A DNA stretch of 64,000 nucleotides from Gammaproteobacteria bacterium (lineage in GTDB: Bacteria > Pseudomonadota > Gammaproteobacteria > Pseudomonadales > Cellvibrionaceae): assembly GCA_021151625.1 (NCBI GenBank), contig JAGKWY010000007.1:11467-75466 (forward strand), written 5' to 3'. Positions 8,990 to 18,700 of this stretch are shown here, piece after piece (position 1 is the stretch's first letter; each line of letters opens with the position of its first letter). The notes under the pieces were generated by a model that was not told the origin of the DNA, ran no database searches, and saw nothing but the letters and a program-made list of their open reading frames with translations. The translations under genes were made by a program, and so were the position numbers.

Positions 8990-9739
8990 TTAGTTGGCGA
9001 TAACAATTTCCACCCGCCGGTTTAGCTGACGGCCGGATACGGAATCATTACTGGCAACCGGGGCACTTTCACCCTGTCCAACTGCAGTAATGCGCGCAGA
9101 GGAAACTCCCTGTCCAATTAAAAATACTTTCACTGAGTCCGCGCGGCGTTGGGATAATTCCTGGTTGTAACTATCACTACCAACGCTATCGGTGTGCCCC
9201 TCAATTACCAACGAACGCTCGGGTTGCTGGTTAAGGAAAGCTACCAATTTGGAGAGGTTGGTATGCGCATTAGCTTTCAAATCAGATCGGCCTGTTTCAA
9301 ACAATACATCGCCAAGAGTAACGATTAACCCGCGTTCAGTTTGTTTTGCATTTAGCTCAGCAATCTGGCGGCGCAGGGCTTCTGTTTCCTGTGTACGCGC
9401 ATCCAATTGCGCAGCTGTTGCCTGATTACTCAAATCCTTACGTTCATCCTCCAAATAACGCGCTTGTGCCAGCGCAATTGCCGTATCCACTTTGCGCTCA
9501 GCCAAATACACGTAATGCTGACTGAGTGCTTTATCTTCTTGCGGCTCTTCTGCCAACCTCACTGCTGCTTCAGCTTCTTTAATAGCGACAGGTGCAAGGC
9601 TTGCCAGTTTTGAATCGGATTGTAGCTGTGTTAGTTTGCTACGTACTTGCGCCGCTTCGTCGGGAACTTTGGGGCCGGCACAGGCGGCCAACAACCCGGT
9701 AATTGCTAAAACAATTGCCACTGAATTAAAGGATTTCAT
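8990..9739 (-). CDS. OmpA-family peptidoglycan-binding lipoprotein with DUF4398-like N-terminus
   Basis: 249 aa. The lipoprotein signal ends GLLAAC. A helical DUF4398-like region (about residues 27-130: IKEAEAAVRLAEE, LAERKVDTAIALAQARY) is followed by a C-terminal OmpA domain (about 135-249). The OmpA domain has GDVLFETGRSDL, the peptidoglycan-contact segment LVIEGHTDSVGS and NQELSQRRADSV. It likely tethers the outer membrane to the cell wall. Its ATG overlaps the stop of the upstream gene by 4 nt (ATGA), so the two genes are coupled and their products probably act together. Confidence 0.93.
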   Translation of the reverse strand: MKSFNSVAIVLAITGLLAACAGPKVPDEAAQVRSKLTQLQSDSKLASLAPVAIKEAEAAVRLAEEPQEDKALSQHYVYLAERKVDTAIALAQARYLEDERKDLSNQATAAQLDARTQETEALRRQIAELNAKQTERGLIVTLGDVLFETGRSDLKANAHTNLSKLVAFLNQQPERSLVIEGHTDSVGSDSYNQELSQRRADSVKVFLIGQGVSSARITAVGQGESAPVASNDSVSGRQLNRRVEIVIAN

Positions 9740-10137
9740 AGCGAACCTCCAGAATTACGTTGCAGTTCCTGTTGCAGGGTATTGATATTTTTATCGAGCT
9801 GTTCGTTAACCTCTTGCGCTTTAGCCGCTTTGGCTTTTGCGCTGGCCAACTCAGCATCTACCCGCGCTTGCTCTGCCAATCTTGCTGCGCGAACCATTTC
9901 CTTTTCCACTACGGCGATACGCGCCGCCGTTAATTTATCGCGCGCCTCCCCCAACTCTGGCGACGCATAATCTGCAACGCGATCTTGCTCAGCATTTGCA
10001 ATAGCCAGCTCTGCCGCTTGCAATGCTTCATTGGGTGCCTTGGGTGTAGAGGCACAACCAGCTAACACTGTGCAAATGGCACACACTGTTATCAACGGCA
10101 TTAGCCCTGCTTTTTCTCGCATAGAAATTTTGTTCAT
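9736..10137 (-). CDS. DUF4398-domain lipoprotein
   Basis: 133 aa from the ATG at 10137, chosen because GAGGA lies ~8 nt upstream; the longer frame to 10179 adds residues without a signal-peptide character. The signal peptide ends VLAGC (lipoprotein). The rest is an Ala/Glu-rich helical domain (LQAAELAIANAEQDRVADY, LGEARDKLTAARIAV) typical of DUF4398, probably a coiled-coil bundle in the periplasm. It is the first gene of a two-gene operon with the OmpA-family lipoprotein. Confidence 0.9.
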   Translation of the reverse strand: MNKISMREKAGLMPLITVCAICTVLAGCASTPKAPNEALQAAELAIANAEQDRVADYASPELGEARDKLTAARIAVVEKEMVRAARLAEQARVDAELASAKAKAAKAQEVNEQLDKNINTLQQELQRNSGGSL

Positions 10138-10350
10138 GACAGCATTCCTCGAATTATCATGCTCAGTAAAAATGACCATGACAAATTTGACGAGTTCCTG
10201 CAGATTTTTTAACGATGGGAATTACAAGAAATTATAAAAAATGCAAATTTCACACAATGAAATGGCAATATTTATTATTGGCAGGACAAATAACTGAATT
10301 GCGGTATTTTTTATTAATGTAATTTTTACAACGAAAATTGCGCGACCCAT

Positions 10351-10384
10351 AAAAAAATCCCCACAACCGAAGTTTTGGGGATTT
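10351..10384 (-). terminator. Rho-independent terminator after the CBS gene
   Basis: The stem AAATCCCC/GGGGATTT is extended by imperfect pairing around a CGAA loop. In the minus direction it is followed by seven T. It lies ~33 nt downstream of the CBS gene stop. Confidence 0.8.
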
Positions 10385-10416
10385 CATCCTAATGATACTA
10401 TTACAAAAAAATATAA

Positions 10417-10929
10417 CTAACTGACTAAGCGCAACTCATGCCCATCGGGTTGCAGGTGACGCAAAATATCCATACTGGTAATAACACCTACAGCAATTTT
10501 ATGCTCGGTCACCACCACACGGTGAATGTTATTGCGCACCATTACCGCAGCTACTTCACCTACACTGGCATCCTGCCGCACGGTAATAATTTCTTTTTGC
10601 ATAATTTGGTGCACGGTGCAGTTTTGTTCAGCACGGCCACTCCACTCGCGCAAACTGGTTTCATCCAGGTCAATTTCGCAACTTTCGCGATAATAATTAC
10701 GCAGCGCTTCGCGCCGGCGACTCTCTTCCATATTGCTGAATTTGAAAATATCCGACACGGTTACCACACCTACCAATTCGTGGTCTGAGGCAATCACCGG
10801 CGCGCCGGAAATTCCGTGTTTGATAAAGAAATCGGCCAAGCGACGAATAGTCCAGCCTTCATAGGCGCTCAGCAGCGTTTTACTCATAATGGTCTTGGCA
10901 GTAGCAGAGTTATTATTGGTTGCAGACAT
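10417..10929 (-). CDS. CBS-domain pair protein
   Basis: 170 aa. Two CBS motifs are visible: residues ~12-75 (IMSKTLLSAYEGWTIRRLADF, GAPVIASDHELVGVVTVSDI) and ~110-165 (IMQKEIITVRQDASVGEVAAV, HRVVVTEHKIAVGVITSMDIL). A basic/acidic linker separates them. Such stand-alone CBS pairs bind adenosine nucleotides and act as energy or redox sensors. No partner domain is present. It is monocistronic, with its own terminator. Confidence 0.9.
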   Translation of the reverse strand: MSATNNNSATAKTIMSKTLLSAYEGWTIRRLADFFIKHGISGAPVIASDHELVGVVTVSDIFKFSNMEESRRREALRNYYRESCEIDLDETSLREWSGRAEQNCTVHQIMQKEIITVRQDASVGEVAAVMVRNNIHRVVVTEHKIAVGVITSMDILRHLQPDGHELRLVS

Positions 10930-11118
10930 ATCAGGTTCCTCATGCAGGTGTTTTCATGCGATCTGTTGATACAGAAATGGGAAACGCCTGATAAGTATTG
11001 ACCGTTTGTTATGTTTAGCAGTGTATAAATGCGTTAAATCCGGTCTAACGTTTAGACTTATTTGATATTAAATAATCATTAATAAAACCATTCTAACCAT
11101 ACATAAACCCATCACAAT

Positions 11119-11150
11119 AAAAAAACCGCCGGCAGTTAACTGGCGGCGGT
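11119..11150 (-). terminator. Rho-independent terminator after the MFS gene
   Basis: A G+C-rich 12-bp stem with one G-G mismatch (ACCGCCGGCAGTT at 11125-11137 against AACTGGCGGCGGT) is followed by T7 in the minus direction. It lies ~40 nt after the MFS stop. Confidence 0.85.
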
Positions 11151-11188
11151 TTTCCAAAGTACAACAAACAGCTAATGCGAACGAGAAA

Positions 11189-12607
11189 TTACAAGTCGGT
11201 AATTGGCTTGTATTTAGGCACCAGCATGCGCATAACAAACCAGGCAATCAGATAAGCGGTTGCGCAGATCGCAAACATAATGGTGTAACCCATAGCGGTA
11301 TTGCCTACTTTTTCAAAGTGGTCGAACAATCCACCACCCAATTTATTCAGCAATACACCGCCCATACCACCGGCGAAACCACCAATCCCTACCACTGAAC
11401 CCACTGCCTTTTTCGGGAACATGTCAGACACAGTCGTGAAAATATTGGCTGACCAGGCTTGGTGAGCGGATGCACCCACCGCAATCAGCAGGATCGGAAT
11501 CCACACAGAAATATGACCCAAGGGCTGAGCCAACAACACCACTAACGGGAAGAGTGCAATAACAAACATCGCCGTACGACGCGCATTAAACGCATCCATA
11601 CCTTTTTTGATGAAGTAACTGGGGAAGGCACCGCCACCGATACTACCGAACATGGTCAGGGTATAGATAAGCGCGATAGGTAAAGCAATTTCGGTTTTTT
11701 CCATGCCGTACTGTTTGCCCAAATAAATAGGCAACCAAAACAGGAAGAACCACCAGACGCCGTCGGTCATAAATTTACCAAAGGCAAATGCCCAGGTTTG
11801 GCGATAACTCAACAAGGAAACCCAGGAGGTTTTTACTTCTTCTTCAACGGCTTCACTTTCGGCAACGTCAGAGTTGATGTAAGCGCGCTCGGAAGCACTT
11901 AAACGTTTTTGCTCGCTCGGCTTGTCGTACCACACCCACCAGAAGGCAATCCAGGCCAAACCGATAATGCCGACAATAATAAATGCCCACTGCCAGCCCC
12001 ACATCACACCAATTACCGGCACAGTCAAAGGCGCGAGGATTGCACCTACGTTAGCACCCGAGTTGAAAATACCCGTCGCAAAGGAGCGTTCTTTCTTGGG
12101 GAAGTATTCAGCAGTTGCCTTAATGGCGGCCGGGAAGTTACCCGCTTCACCAAAGGCCAGTACCGCGCGGGCGATCATAAAACCGGCCACTGAATAGGCA
12201 GTGATAGCAGCAACACCATTCACTGTGCCACTGGCCTGGTCGATATCCGCCAACCCAATCCAGCTCAGGAAGGTGTAAAAACCAGCGCCCATTTCATAGG
12301 AAAACGCGTGGATTGCTGCACCTATAGACCATATGGCAATGGCGATGATATAGCCGTTCTTGGTGCCGAACTTATCGATAAAGCGACCCGCAAAAATCAT
12401 GGAGATCGCATACACAAAGGTAAACAGGGCTGTGATATTGCCGTAGTCGTTGTTATTCCAATGGTAGAGTTGCATCAACTCCGGGGATAGCAGGCTTAAT
12501 ACCTGACGATCGAGATAGTTAACCGTGGTAGCGAAAAACAACAGACCACAAATAGTCCAACGGTAATTGCCAACGGATTGCTGGCCAAGGGCGGTTTGCT
12601 GGTTCAT
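11189..12607 (-). CDS. MFS transporter, anion:cation symporter type (hexuronate/ExuT-like)
   Basis: 472 aa with about 12 membrane helices. The N-terminal TVNYLDRQVLSLLSPELM and the loop-2 motif FAGRFIDKFGTKNGY match ACS-family carriers such as ExuT, which import galacturonate and glucuronate with protons. A longer than usual loop after helix 3 (about residues 100-130) and conserved GEAGNFPAAIKATAEYFP support this subfamily. The exact substrate is inferred. A hexuronate fits the pectate lyase 25 kb away and the plant-cell-wall lifestyle. No regulator gene is adjacent. Confidence 0.85.
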   Translation of the reverse strand: MNQQTALGQQSVGNYRWTICGLLFFATTVNYLDRQVLSLLSPELMQLYHWNNNDYGNITALFTFVYAISMIFAGRFIDKFGTKNGYIIAIAIWSIGAAIHAFSYEMGAGFYTFLSWIGLADIDQASGTVNGVAAITAYSVAGFMIARAVLAFGEAGNFPAAIKATAEYFPKKERSFATGIFNSGANVGAILAPLTVPVIGVMWGWQWAFIIVGIIGLAWIAFWWVWYDKPSEQKRLSASERAYINSDVAESEAVEEEVKTSWVSLLSYRQTWAFAFGKFMTDGVWWFFLFWLPIYLGKQYGMEKTEIALPIALIYTLTMFGSIGGGAFPSYFIKKGMDAFNARRTAMFVIALFPLVVLLAQPLGHISVWIPILLIAVGASAHQAWSANIFTTVSDMFPKKAVGSVVGIGGFAGGMGGVLLNKLGGGLFDHFEKVGNTAMGYTIMFAICATAYLIAWFVMRMLVPKYKPITDL

Positions 12608-13034
12608 AAGGTCACATGCTTATAGTTATGGAATACAAAGGGAATCATAGCCGCATTAAGCAAGTTTGCTAAAAAGTCACGCTGGCTAATGAAACACTCA
12701 CCTGTTTGTATTGACCTTAGGTGCCGGGGGTATCTGCATGAATTGCGATTACGCATCTGCAGATGAAGTATTTGGTGCTACTTATTATGGGGACGAAAAT
12801 TAGCATGTTTCCCTTGGCCAAACAAGCCGCAAGGAGTGTAAAGTCTTTATCCAACAACTACTTATCTGCTGACTTATAACCAAATAACTGCCTCTCCATC
12901 AACAGCAGTTCTCCCTCCCTTTGCAAAAGGGAGGGTTGTGGAGGGATTCAAATAAGCGGGCCGGGATTTAATAATTAGGGAGGGATTCAAATAAAAGGCA
13001 TAATTGCCCCACTCTAATAGCGCCAGAAAACATC
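12608..13034. other. 427-bp intergenic region between divergent MFS and nuclease genes
   Basis: No convincing gene was found in this stretch. It must hold the promoters of two divergent transcription units. It also contains a strong hairpin (12913-12935) and two copies of a 16-bp sequence, GGAGGGATTCAAATAA, starting near 12940 and 12979. The part near 12700-12800 has no feature I can name. Confidence 0.6.
12913..12935. repeat. Perfect hairpin (REP-like) followed by duplicated 16-mer
   Basis: CCCTCCCTTT (12913-12922) pairs perfectly with AAAGGGAGGG (12926-12935) around a GCA loop. Directly after it, GGAGGGATTCAAATAA occurs twice ~40 bp apart. The form resembles dispersed palindromic elements found between genes in many proteobacteria, but only one copy is in the window. 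There is no T tract on either side suited to termination. Confidence 0.5.
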
Positions 13035-15752
13035 ATGGTTGATACCTATTTCGATATTACTCCTTACCTGCCTGCCATTAATAACGGCGAATTAATCATC
13101 ACCGCCAACAACCGTCTGCGTAACCACATGCTGCGCGCTTACGGCAAACAGCAAGAACAAGGGGTATGGAGCAGCCCGCGAATTTACTCACTGAGCCAGT
13201 GGATCGACCTCAACTGGTCGCAATTGCAACGCCGTGCCTATGCACCGGCAGCACGCCAGATCATTAATAACCTGCAACGTCAGGCGCTGTGGGAAAAAAT
13301 TATCAGCCAATCGTCCCTGGCTGCCGCCCTCTTGCAACCTGAGCCGCTAGCCCAGGCTGCAGACAGTGCCTTGCGCAACCTGGAACTGTGGCAATTAACC
13401 GAAGAGGATGTTCGCACTGCCGAGCCACAATTAAATGTGGCCAGCAATAGTTATTGCTGGCTCACCTGGCTGGGTGAATTCCGCGCAAAGCTTGCATCTC
13501 TGGGATTTATTACCCAGGAAAATGCCATCACCATTTTGGCAGATACTTTTAAACAATTTGTCATTGCGCAAGAAGCGATTATCCATCTCACCGGTTTTGA
13601 TGATATTCCCCCGCTCCACCAGGATTTAATTAATAGCGCCTGCCAGCAGTTAAACAGCATCAAAGTGGAAAACCAATCCGCACAATTGCTGCGCACTGAA
13701 ACCAATAGCAGTGAACAGGAAATTCGCAGTGCAGCGCTGTGGAGCAAACAGCAACTGGAACAAAACCCCGAGGCGATGATTGGCATAATCGTGCCCAACC
13801 TCGGCCAATGCCGCGACCAGGTGGAACGCATTTTTGTGGAAGTGTTTGAGCCGCTGGCGCTGCTACCGGACCAACCCCGCTACACACTGCCCTTTAACTT
13901 TTCCGCTGGCACACCGCTGGGGACAACAGCGATTATTGCTGCCACTCTGGATTTACTGGAGCTACAAAAAACCAGTTGGGATCTGGAAAGCATTTGTCAT
14001 CTGTTGCTGTCACCATTTTTTGGTGATGCCGATAGTGAATTGGTATTGCGCACCCATTTAATTACCGCGTTGCGCAAGCAGGGAAAATTTACAATCAGCC
14101 TGAGCGATATCCGTTACTTCTGTAAAAAAATGTCTGATCAACTGGGCATTGCCGAAAACGATAGCAGTTTGAGCACACGCTTAATTCAACTGGAAAATTA
14201 TCGCCGCCAAACCTATGGCAACCACAGCGCACAATACTGGAGTGATTTTTTCCAAACGCATTTGGATCTGCTCGGCTGGCCGGGCACACGCCGGTTAGAT
14301 AGCCAGGAGCACCAGCAACTCAGCCAGTGGAATAGTTTGCTGGAAAATTTTATCCAACTGGACAATACCGGGATTCAATTTTCCTACCTCGCCGCCGTGC
14401 AACAATTGCGTACCATTGCCGGAAAAACGCCCTTCCAGGCACAAACACCGCATTCACCGATTCAAATCCTCGGCGCGTTAGAAGGCGCCGGTTTGCAATT
14501 CAGCCACTGCTGGGTGATGGGCTTACACCACCGCCAGTGGCCGCCAGTGCCTGCACCTAATCCGTTGTTGCCTACGAATTTGCAACGCACCCATAAAATG
14601 CCGCACGCCAGTGCAGAACGCGAATTGGAATTTGCGCGCGCGCTTACAGCGCATTATCGCCAGTGTGCCGCGCAGGTTATTTTTAGTTCGGCCCATAGCG
14701 ACGAAGACAGCGAACTCAGCCCCAGTGCATTAATTCGCAGTTGGCCGCTTACACCAATTCAGCAACTCGTTGTAAATGATACAAGCGCGAGCGCGTATAA
14801 CTACCAGCAGATAGCCGCACAACAATCGCCGCAAACTATTCAGGTTGCGCAGGCCCCGGTATTACAAGTTGAACAAGAACCTGTGCGCGGTGGTGCTAAC
14901 TTATTTAAAGAACAAGCCGCCTGCCCATTTAATGCGTTTGCGCGTTTGCGCCTGGGCGCAACCCGAGTTGATGATCCCATCGCCGGTTTCTCACCCATTG
15001 AACGCGGAAATTTATTGCACGATGCACTGGCAGTTATCTGGCGTGAATTAAAAACCCAGGCAAATTTATTAGCACTGGATGATGCCGCGCTCACCAATCT
15101 GGTAAATAACACCACGCAAGCCTCTGTTGATGCCATCAAACAAAAGCGCGGCACCAATATTGGTGTTGTCTACGCACAGCTTGAACAAGAGCGCTTGCAA
15201 CAATTGATATTGGAATGGCTCACATTGGAAAAAACACGCCCGACGTTTAGCGTGATAGCAATTGAGCAGGAAGTGGAAATTACTTTCGCTGGCTTACCAT
15301 TGAAGTTGCGTATCGACCGTATCGATCAACTTGAACACAGTGGCGAACTAATCCTGATCGATTACAAAACCGGTAGCCCCAGCGTTAAAAGTTGGCAAGG
15401 TAACCGTATGGATGAGCCGCAGTTACCGCTCTATGCTGTCACCGCCGACAACAAGGTAGCAGCCATCAGCTTTGCACAAATTAATGCCAAGGCAATGAAA
15501 TGGCTGGGCACCGGCGAATTACACATACAACACGCAGGTATTGATACTGGAAAAATCAGCTGGCAAGAACAGGTTGATACCTGGACGCAAGATTTACAAC
15601 AACTCGCCCGAGCGTTTATTCAAGGCGATGCACGCGTGGATATGAAAAATTCAACCACAGCGCAATATGCTGAAGATTTATTACCACTCAACCGTTTACT
15701 GGAACAGGATGCGATAGCAAATTTCCTGCGTACTAACGGAGGAGCCAACTAA
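13035..15752 (+). CDS. AddB-like PD-(D/E)XK nuclease, probable DNA repair protein
   Basis: 905 aa. It looks like the family modelled as 'probable DNA repair protein' (TIGR03623): an inactivated helicase-like body (ALEGAGLQFSHCWVMGLHHRQWPP near residues 485-510, and EREFARALTAHYRQC-type segments) with a C-terminal PD-(D/E)XK nuclease (about 750-860: EQEVEITFAGLPLKLRIDRI, then LILIDYKTGSPSVKSW with the catalytic D and K). It partners the UvrD-type helicase encoded next, whose ATG overlaps this stop by one base. Together they would process double-strand ends like AddAB or RecBCD. The family call is from motif memory. Confidence 0.88.
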   Translation: MVDTYFDITPYLPAINNGELIITANNRLRNHMLRAYGKQQEQGVWSSPRIYSLSQWIDLNWSQLQRRAYAPAARQIINNLQRQALWEKIISQSSLAAALLQPEPLAQAADSALRNLELWQLTEEDVRTAEPQLNVASNSYCWLTWLGEFRAKLASLGFITQENAITILADTFKQFVIAQEAIIHLTGFDDIPPLHQDLINSACQQLNSIKVENQSAQLLRTETNSSEQEIRSAALWSKQQLEQNPEAMIGIIVPNLGQCRDQVERIFVEVFEPLALLPDQPRYTLPFNFSAGTPLGTTAIIAATLDLLELQKTSWDLESICHLLLSPFFGDADSELVLRTHLITALRKQGKFTISLSDIRYFCKKMSDQLGIAENDSSLSTRLIQLENYRRQTYGNHSAQYWSDFFQTHLDLLGWPGTRRLDSQEHQQLSQWNSLLENFIQLDNTGIQFSYLAAVQQLRTIAGKTPFQAQTPHSPIQILGALEGAGLQFSHCWVMGLHHRQWPPVPAPNPLLPTNLQRTHKMPHASAERELEFARALTAHYRQCAAQVIFSSAHSDEDSELSPSALIRSWPLTPIQQLVVNDTSASAYNYQQIAAQQSPQTIQVAQAPVLQVEQEPVRGGANLFKEQAACPFNAFARLRLGATRVDDPIAGFSPIERGNLLHDALAVIWRELKTQANLLALDDAALTNLVNNTTQASVDAIKQKRGTNIGVVYAQLEQERLQQLILEWLTLEKTRPTFSVIAIEQEVEITFAGLPLKLRIDRIDQLEHSGELILIDYKTGSPSVKSWQGNRMDEPQLPLYAVTADNKVAAISFAQINAKAMKWLGTGELHIQHAGIDTGKISWQEQVDTWTQDLQQLARAFIQGDARVDMKNSTTAQYAEDLLPLNRLLEQDAIANFLRTNGGAN

Positions 15753-18700
15753 TGTCGCAATCGAGTTTTGATTTTGAATCCCCCACCGATAATTCGCCGG
15801 CCGCAACAGGCAATCAATTCACGGACAGTCAATCCGCAAGCAGTCAACTAGCAAGCAGTCAACCAATAGACCAACAGGTTCGTTTTGATGCATTAAACCC
15901 GCACAAATCCTTTGCGGTATCTGCGCCCGCCGGTTCTGGTAAAACCGGATTGCTAACCCAGCGTGTGCTCACCTTGCTCGCCTGGTGCGAACAGCCGGAA
16001 GAAATTCTCGCGATTACCTTTACGCGCAAAGCCGCCGGCGAAATGCAGGACCGGATTATCCACGCCCTTTGGCAAGCGGCGGAGAATCCTCAACCGCAAG
16101 ATCCCCATGCCCTTCGCACATGGCAACTCGCGCAAAAGGTACTGGAGCGCGACCGGGAATTGCAATGGAATTTATTGCAAAGCCCGCAGCGCTTGCGTGT
16201 GCAAACTATCGATAGCCTGTGCCGTTCCATCACCAAACAATTGCCACTCGCCAGCGGTATAGGTGCGCAACCGGATACGCTGGAAGATGCCAACCAAGCC
16301 TATCGTTTAGCCGTGCGCGAATTGTTTAAATTGCTCGAGCAGGATTCGCCCTTCCGCGACGACTTAACTCGCCTGCTGCGCCATATGGATAACAACCTGA
16401 ATGCGGTAGAAAATCTATTAACCAGCCTGCTCGCCAAACGCGAACAATGGTTAAGCGTGCTCTTGCAAGCTCGCCATGAAGATGCGCGCCGCTATCTGGA
16501 AAATGTATTGCAATTGGTGATTCGCGAACATCTGGAGCTGGTTGAAGAAGCGCTGTTATTACACAGCAGCGAAATTTGCAGCATTGCCGATGCAGCAGCA
16601 ACCAACTTGCAGCAAGAAGGCGAGCGTAAAAACCGTATCCACGAATTGCTGGGCATTAGCGGGTTACCACCTGCAGAACCAACGGTTATTCCGGTGTGGC
16701 TTGCCCTTGCCGATTTATTGCTAACCAACAGCGGCACTTATCGCGCACGCCTGACCAAGGCGGAAGGTTTTCCCGCCGGTAAAGAAAATGCTGAATTAAA
16801 AACTCGCTTCAGTGATTTAACTGCAGCAATTACCGATACCTCACCCGAGGCCGAACAATTGCTCAACGAAGTGCGTGCACTGCCCGCACCACATTACGCT
16901 GAACATCAATGGCAATTGCTGGATAGCCTCACCAGCATTCTGCCCATTTTAGCCGCGCAACTTACCCTGGTATTTAAGCAGCTCAGTGCAACGGACTACA
17001 CCGCCATCAGCCAGGCCGCACTCATTGCGCTGGGCGATGAAGATTCCCCGAGTGATCTGGCCCTGCAACTGGATTATCGCATTCGCCATATTCTGGTGGA
17101 TGAATTCCAGGATACCGCCAGTCCGCAGTTGGAACTGCTGAAAAAATTAACCAGCGGCTGGCAAGCTGACGACGGCCGCACTTTATTTATTGTGGGCGAC
17201 GGCATGCAAAGCTGTTATGGCTTTCGCAATGCCAACGTCGGTTTGTTTCTGGATGCGCGCCAACAAGGCATTGGCTCAGTCGCGCTGGACGCATTGGATT
17301 TGCGCGTAAACTTTCGCTCGCAAGCTGGTGTCGTTAATTGGGTAAATGAGGTATTTAAAAATGCATTTCCCGCACAGGATGATATCAGTCGCGGCGCGGT
17401 AAGCTATTCCCCTTCTGTTGCCTTCAAACCGGAATTGGATCGCGCACAACACGGCAATGCGGTGCAATTTCATATCAGCCGTTATGAATCCCAGGATCAG
17501 TCCGCAGAAAAAAATGGCGATGACGAGGATGAAAGCTTTTCCCGCTATTCCAACCCAAGGCAAGATGCGCAATGGCAGGAAGCAGAAAAAGTTGTCGAGT
17601 TAGTACAAGAAGCACGCAATAAAAATCCGGATGGCAGCATCGCTATACTGGTGCGTACACGCAATCACCTTCAAAAAATATTGCCCGCATTAAATGCAGC
17701 CGGGTTAAGTTATCAGGCCACCGAAATTGATCGTCTCGCCAGTCGCATGGCAATTATGGATTTACTGTCACTTACGCGCGCGCTGTTAAACCCGGCAGAT
17801 CGCATTGCCTGGCTGGCAATTTTGCGCGCGCCCTGGTGTGGGCTGGACAATCATGATTTGCATCGTATTACCATCGCACAGCTTAACGAATTAAATCCGC
17901 GCACCAGTGAAACTGCGTTCGGGGTTATCTGGCCGCAACTACAACATTACGCCAGTATTTCCGGTATTAGCCATGCCGGCCAACAAATACTCGCGCGTAT
18001 TGTTCCGTTATTGCAACAAACCCTGGCAGAGCGCTACCGCAAACCCTTGCGACAATGGATTGAAGGCCTCTGGTTAGCCTTAGGTGGGCCGGCAACCTTA
18101 TTGGATGAAAATGATCGCGATAATATCCAGAGTTTTTTTGCACTGCTGGACAAACACCAACAAGGTGGCAGCATTCGCGATTGGCAAGCTTTCCATCAAG
18201 CCATTGAACGTTTATTTGCCGCCCCGCAAGCAAACGCCGACGCGCGCTTGCAGGTGATGACCATCCATAAATCCAAAGGCCTGGAATTCGATACGGTAAT
18301 TATTCCTGGCCTGGATCGCAGCGCCCGCAAAGACGACAAGCAATTATTGTTGTGGCAGGAACGTATTAACCATCACGGGGAAAAACAATTATTACTTGGT
18401 TCGCTCGCACCTACCGGTAAAGATGAAGACAGCCTTTACACCTTTATGCGCCGCGAACAGGAAAAACAACAAGCCTTTGAATCCACGCGCTTGTTATATG
18501 TAGGCTGTACCCGTGCAATTAAACAATTGCATTTAATTGCCTGCATCAATAGCAAAGAGGAAGAACTGCAGGCACCAGCGAAAAACTCATTGCTGCATAG
18601 CATTTGGCCACTCGTTAAAGAGCAGGCCAACACTATTGCAGGTAGCAATACATCCGTATCAACCGTAGAACGGGATTCAATCATCACCGATCAACCCGGA

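Noticed and set aside
12913..12935. Hairpin considered as a terminator for the nuclease or MFS gene
   Set aside because: It lies upstream of both divergent genes and has no T tract.
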